This document shows positions 61,247 through 64,000 of a DNA stretch of 64,000 nucleotides, piece after piece. The DNA comes from Poriferisulfidus sp965221375 (lineage in GTDB: Bacteria > Pseudomonadota > Gammaproteobacteria > Poriferisulfidales > Poriferisulfidaceae), in NCBI GenBank assembly GCA_965221375.1, contig OZ244883.1:1-64000 (forward strand), written 5' to 3'. The position numbers and the translations under genes are program-made. Numbering within the stretch: position 1 is the first letter of the stretch; each line of letters starts with the position of its first letter. The notes beneath the pieces were generated by a model. That model saw only the letters and a list, made by a program, of their open reading frames with translations. It was not told the origin of the DNA and searched no databases.

Positions 61247-61651
61247 ATGTTGACGGAAAAACAGATGATTCGCGCACCGCGCAAGAACTACATGAACCCG
61301 GACCAGCTGGAGTTCTTCCGCGACCGGCTGACGACCTTGCGCAATGACTTGAACACGCGCCTGGAGCGGGCCCGCGCCGAGTTGTCCGAAGGGCAGCGCG
61401 AGTGCGATGAACTGGACCGCGCGGCGGCCGAAGAGGACATCAGTCTGAAAGTGCGGGCACTGGACCGCGACTCCAAATTGTTGCCGAAAATCGAGGAGGC
61501 CTTGCGGCGAATCGACGACGGCTCCTACGGCTATTGCCTGGCGACGGGCGAACCGATCGGCATCGAACGTTTGCTGCTGCGTCCGACCGCCACCTTCAGC
61601 GCCGAAGAAAAGCAGCGGCGCGAAGAAATTGAGCAGGCCTATCGGGACTAA
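61247..61651 (+). CDS. dksA: DksA-family transcription factor lacking zinc ligands
   Basis: RNA-polymerase secondary-channel factor that acts with ppGpp. The 134 residues keep the coiled coil with its tip DxxDxA motif (DELDRA, Asp54 to Ala59) needed for activity. The four zinc cysteines of E. coli DksA correspond here to Cys97, Thr100, Ser118 and Glu121, so only one remains. This resembles the zinc-independent DksA2 type known from Pseudomonas. Starts at 61265 or 61292 are possible alternatives. Confidence 0.88.
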   Translation: MLTEKQMIRAPRKNYMNPDQLEFFRDRLTTLRNDLNTRLERARAELSEGQRECDELDRAAAEEDISLKVRALDRDSKLLPKIEEALRRIDDGSYGYCLATGEPIGIERLLLRPTATFSAEEKQRREEIEQAYRD

Positions 61652-61691
61652 TCCCGACCGCGGCTCATCGAAGTCGCCTAAAATCTCCGGT

Positions 61692-62378
61692 ATGACCACC
61701 CCGCTACGTTTCTCGACGCTGTCCGCCCTGTTTCTGGTCGGCGGTTTCGTGCTTGGCGGCTGTGCGGAAATGCTCGAAGAGCCGGCCCGGGCGTTGGCCG
61801 CCAATCCGGGTGAAGCGGAAGTCGATGCGTTCTGGAGAGACGGCGCCATGAACGAAGCCTTGCCACTGGCGCAACAGGCCGCCAGCGAAGGGTTGCCGTG
61901 GGCGCAACTGCGCATGGGTCTGTTTCATGAGCTCGGCGAAGGGGTTGCACAGAGCGATGCCAAAGCGGTGCTCTGGTATCGCAAGGCGGCCGTGCAGTTC
62001 GCCGAACCTGACGATTTGGTTTTGGGACTGGAGATTGTGGTCGGTTTGTCCGACCGGCAAGGGTATTTTCGACAGTGGGATGATGCGCTGGCCGCGCGTT
62101 TTCACCTGGCCCGGCATTACCTGGCCGGCAGCGGCGTGCCTTACGACATTGAGCGGGCGTATCTGATTGCCGCCAATGTCCTAAAACTCTCCGAAAACCG
62201 CACCCTCGAAGTCTGCGACATGGATTACCGCACTCTGTATCGGGAAGTCAACTTCCCGCAGTGCGCCATTACCCAGGCCGAGATTCACGAGCTTCTGAAA
62301 AACATCGAGACCTACTTGACGGACTCCGAACGCGCTCGCGTCAAGCAAGCATCGGAAAACTGGGAATTCGCGCCCTAG
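61692..62378 (+). CDS. Sel1-repeat lipoprotein, unknown
   Basis: A 228-residue protein with a lipoprotein signal (SALFLVGGFVLGGC, lipobox GGC at about 23-25). The middle shows Sel1/TPR-like repeats (AQLRMGLFHELGEGVAQSDAKAVLWYRKAA; HLARHYLAGSGVPYDIERAYLIA). Such proteins mediate protein-protein contacts at the envelope. It lies 40 nt after the dksA gene on the same strand. No specific function can be given. Confidence 0.8.
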   Translation: MTTPLRFSTLSALFLVGGFVLGGCAEMLEEPARALAANPGEAEVDAFWRDGAMNEALPLAQQAASEGLPWAQLRMGLFHELGEGVAQSDAKAVLWYRKAAVQFAEPDDLVLGLEIVVGLSDRQGYFRQWDDALAARFHLARHYLAGSGVPYDIERAYLIAANVLKLSENRTLEVCDMDYRTLYREVNFPQCAITQAEIHELLKNIETYLTDSERARVKQASENWEFAP

Positions 62379-62388
62379 GTTCGGCGCG

Positions 62389-63603
62389 TCACACCTGGTT
62401 GTCTTCTTCGACCGCCTCTTCCAGGCGCTGCAGAACATCCGGAATGGCGGAACGCACTCGCCGCCAACTGGGGACGTACGGGGCATCCATCGGATGCTCC
62501 AGAAACTCTTTCCCTGCGGTCAGCAGGTTGCTGGCAAACAACTCTGCCGCCTGCTCCTCGGCATCCCGGTCCAGCATCAGGCCATTGGTGACCGCATCGT
62601 TCTGATAATGCTCGATCAACTCCAACGCCTCGCGCAAATAGGCGGCCTTGAGGCTGCGGAACACGCCTTCGGAAAACACTTCCCCTTCGATGGCCATTTT
62701 GCGGAACACCGCTTTGCAGATATCGGAACTCATTTTCGAAAGCCCGGCCTTCGCTTCATGATCCCCGATCATTTGATGCTTGTGGTCATAAAGATCCGCG
62801 ATATCGATCTGGCAAATTCGTCGACTGGAATGCATGCGTCGCACTTCCGCCAGAAAACCGATCTCCAAGCCCCAGTCATCCGGCAGCAACAAATCTTTCA
62901 GCACATAGTTGCGCAGGGAACATTCGCCCGCCAGGGGATAGCGAAAACTTTCCAGATACTCCACAAAATCATGCGGCCCGAAAACCCGACGCAAGGCCCG
63001 CAACAGAGGCGCCACCAACAGGCGCGCCACCCGACCTTTCAACTGCTGATCGGAAATACGGGAATAGTAACCTTTGCAGAAGGCATAAGAAAAATCCGGA
63101 TTGGCGACCGGATAGAGCAGACGCGCCAGCAGGCGCCGGTCATAGGTGGTGATGTCGCAATCATGCAGCGCCAGAGCGGACACGCGCCCACTCGCCAGCA
63201 TGAAACCAAAGCAGAACCACACGTTGCGTCCCTTCCCGGACCGGGTGGGCGCCAAGCCACGATTGGCCAAATCCGCCGCCAAGGCCTGCAGACGTGGCCC
63301 GTCGTTCCATAACAGACGATGGCGCTGGGGCAAGCGGGCAAAAAATTCTCGCGCCTGTTTGAACTCCTCGGCATCCGCCGCATCCAGACCAATGACAATT
63401 TCATCCAGGTATTCCACCTGGGTAAGTTCGTCAACGATGCGCGTCAGCGCCGGGCGTTCCAGCTCCGAGTACAAAGAAGGCAACACCAGTCCCAACGGCC
63501 GGTGTTTTGCATGCTCGCACAGATCGCGCTCAAACTCTTCGGTCGGACGCCCAGCCAAATCATGCAGCGTCGTAATCTGTCCGTTCTGAAAAAAATCACT
63601 CAT
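62389..63603 (-). CDS. Glucosyl-3-phosphoglycerate synthase (GpgS-like glycosyltransferase)
   Basis: A 404-residue GT-A glycosyltransferase resembling glucosyl-3-phosphoglycerate synthases, with a nucleotide-sugar region (VLPSLYSE, IVIGLDAADAEEF), GKGRNVWFCFGFMLA and the acidic metal motif LHDCDITTYD. It would join a hexose from an NDP-sugar to 3-phosphoglycerate. The ATG overlaps the upstream phosphatase stop, so both belong to one solute pathway. Glucosyl versus mannosyl specificity is inferred. Confidence 0.85.
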   Translation of the reverse strand: MSDFFQNGQITTLHDLAGRPTEEFERDLCEHAKHRPLGLVLPSLYSELERPALTRIVDELTQVEYLDEIVIGLDAADAEEFKQAREFFARLPQRHRLLWNDGPRLQALAADLANRGLAPTRSGKGRNVWFCFGFMLASGRVSALALHDCDITTYDRRLLARLLYPVANPDFSYAFCKGYYSRISDQQLKGRVARLLVAPLLRALRRVFGPHDFVEYLESFRYPLAGECSLRNYVLKDLLLPDDWGLEIGFLAEVRRMHSSRRICQIDIADLYDHKHQMIGDHEAKAGLSKMSSDICKAVFRKMAIEGEVFSEGVFRSLKAAYLREALELIEHYQNDAVTNGLMLDRDAEEQAAELFASNLLTAGKEFLEHPMDAPYVPSWRRVRSAIPDVLQRLEEAVEEDNQV

Positions 63604-64000
63604 GCGGGCCCCTCCAATAACTCCAGCACCGCTCGCGACCAAGCTTCCGGACCCGTTCCCGCCGGCACGCGCGCTCCGGGGTATTGTATGTTGCGCCCGC
63701 CGGGGTTGTTGATGACGACTGCGATATCCGCCACTTCCATCATGCCCAAATCGTTAGGCCCATTGCCCAGCGCCACACTCAAAACCTGCGGATAACGACG
63801 GCGATAACGCGGCACCAAAGACTCCAGAGCTACTCGCTTGTCCGTCTGGCCCATGACGTGCACGAAGCGATCGCCCCGTTTGAGAATCAGGTCGTGCGCC
63901 CGCAATTGCTCGGCAAACGATTCCAGTTTGTCTGGGGCGTCGCGCCATACCAACGGCTCGCTGAATTGTCGATTGCGTGACGCGGCCACCGAACCCGGAG
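63600..64000 (-). CDS. Mannosyl/glucosyl-3-phosphoglycerate phosphatase (HAD-IIB, partial)
   Basis: The reading frame is open to the window edge, so the N-terminal catalytic Asp motif lies outside. The visible C-terminal half has RQFSEPLVW, the conserved lysine region LKRGDRFVHVMGQTDK and the final HAD motif ALGNGPNDLGMMEVAD, matching MpgP/YedP-type phosphatases. It removes phosphate to give glucosyl- or mannosylglycerate, a compatible solute. Its stop overlaps the synthase start (ATGA). Confidence 0.88.
   Translation of the reverse strand, partial: PGSVAASRNRQFSEPLVWRDAPDKLESFAEQLRAHDLILKRGDRFVHVMGQTDKRVALESLVPRYRRRYPQVLSVALGNGPNDLGMMEVADIAVVINNPGGRNIQYPGARVPAGTGPEAWSRAVLELLEGPA

Overview
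The window is 64 kb of gene-dense proteobacterial chromosome. Gene content and order (rpmH-rnpA-yidD-yidC with mnmE, mnmG-rsmG-parA-parB, aroQ-accB-accC, secB-grxC-rhodanese beside gpsA, def-fmt followed by ntrY-ntrX-trkA-trkH, engB next to cytochrome c4 and dsbA) point to a gammaproteobacterium. A Chromatiales/Ectothiorhodospiraceae-like lineage is my best guess. Two sodium-coupled symporters, a Trk potassium system, an acidic exported DsbA and a glucosyl/mannosylglycerate solute pair would suit a salt-adapted organism; this is inference, not proof.

Layout. 0-5.3 kb: phoR, facing the pst phosphate ABC genes (pstC-pstA-pstB; no pstS or phoU here), with a Pho-box-like site before pstC, and yggX. 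5.4-10 kb: an alanine-type Na+ symporter, nadC, mazG, galU, tRNA-Asn and a small membrane protein. 10-21.6 kb: a small accC-coupled gene, accC, accB, aroQ, dsbD, cutA, an M48 lipoprotein protease, rpmE, hemW, rdgB, rph, a dsbA with an acidic linker, cytochrome c4 and engB. 21.5-23.8 kb: an accessory islet with an AbiEi antitoxin whose toxin partner is cut off after about 14 codons, a small membrane protein and a DUF433 antitoxin-like protein without a partner. 23.9-26.9 kb: a sodium:solute symporter and mnmE. 26.9-28.4 kb: a second islet that splits the usual yidC-mnmE neighbourhood and holds an XRE/ImmA-peptidase regulator and a HigA antitoxin stub. 28.5-36.2 kb: the origin-proximal block yidC-yidD-rnpA-rpmH, a glutamine amidotransferase, mnmG, rsmG, parA and parB. 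No dnaA or oriC is visible.

36.2-41.2 kb: a class 1B-type pyrD, gpsA, secB, grxC, a rhodanese, an ArsR-family regulator that may sense persulfide, def and fmt. 41.3-48.3 kb: DUF4390, ntrY, ntrX (its AAA+ domain has lost the catalytic motifs), trkA and trkH. 48.3-51.6 kb: an LpxL-like acyltransferase, pip, tRNA-Phe and an AAA/DUF4143 ATPase with a triple repeat in its promoter. 51.8-57.5 kb: a CusC-CusB-CusA-type copper/silver efflux operon. 57.5-64 kb: a coupled operon (unknown protein, Xre/MbcA/ParS-like protein, YkgJ cysteine-cluster protein), a YrfG-like phosphatase, ctpA, a DJ-1 protein, a zinc-ligand-free dksA, a Sel1 lipoprotein, and a glucosyl-3-phosphoglycerate synthase with its phosphatase running off the edge.

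The most unusual theme is a set of antitoxin-type genes kept intact beside broken or absent partners. Other points of interest are twin 31-bp inverted repeats at 19.2 kb with no gene attached, an ArsR/rhodanese pair, a pseudo-ATPase NtrX, an rnpA reading frame that must start inside rpmH, and the uncharacterised three-gene operon at 57.5-58.6 kb.
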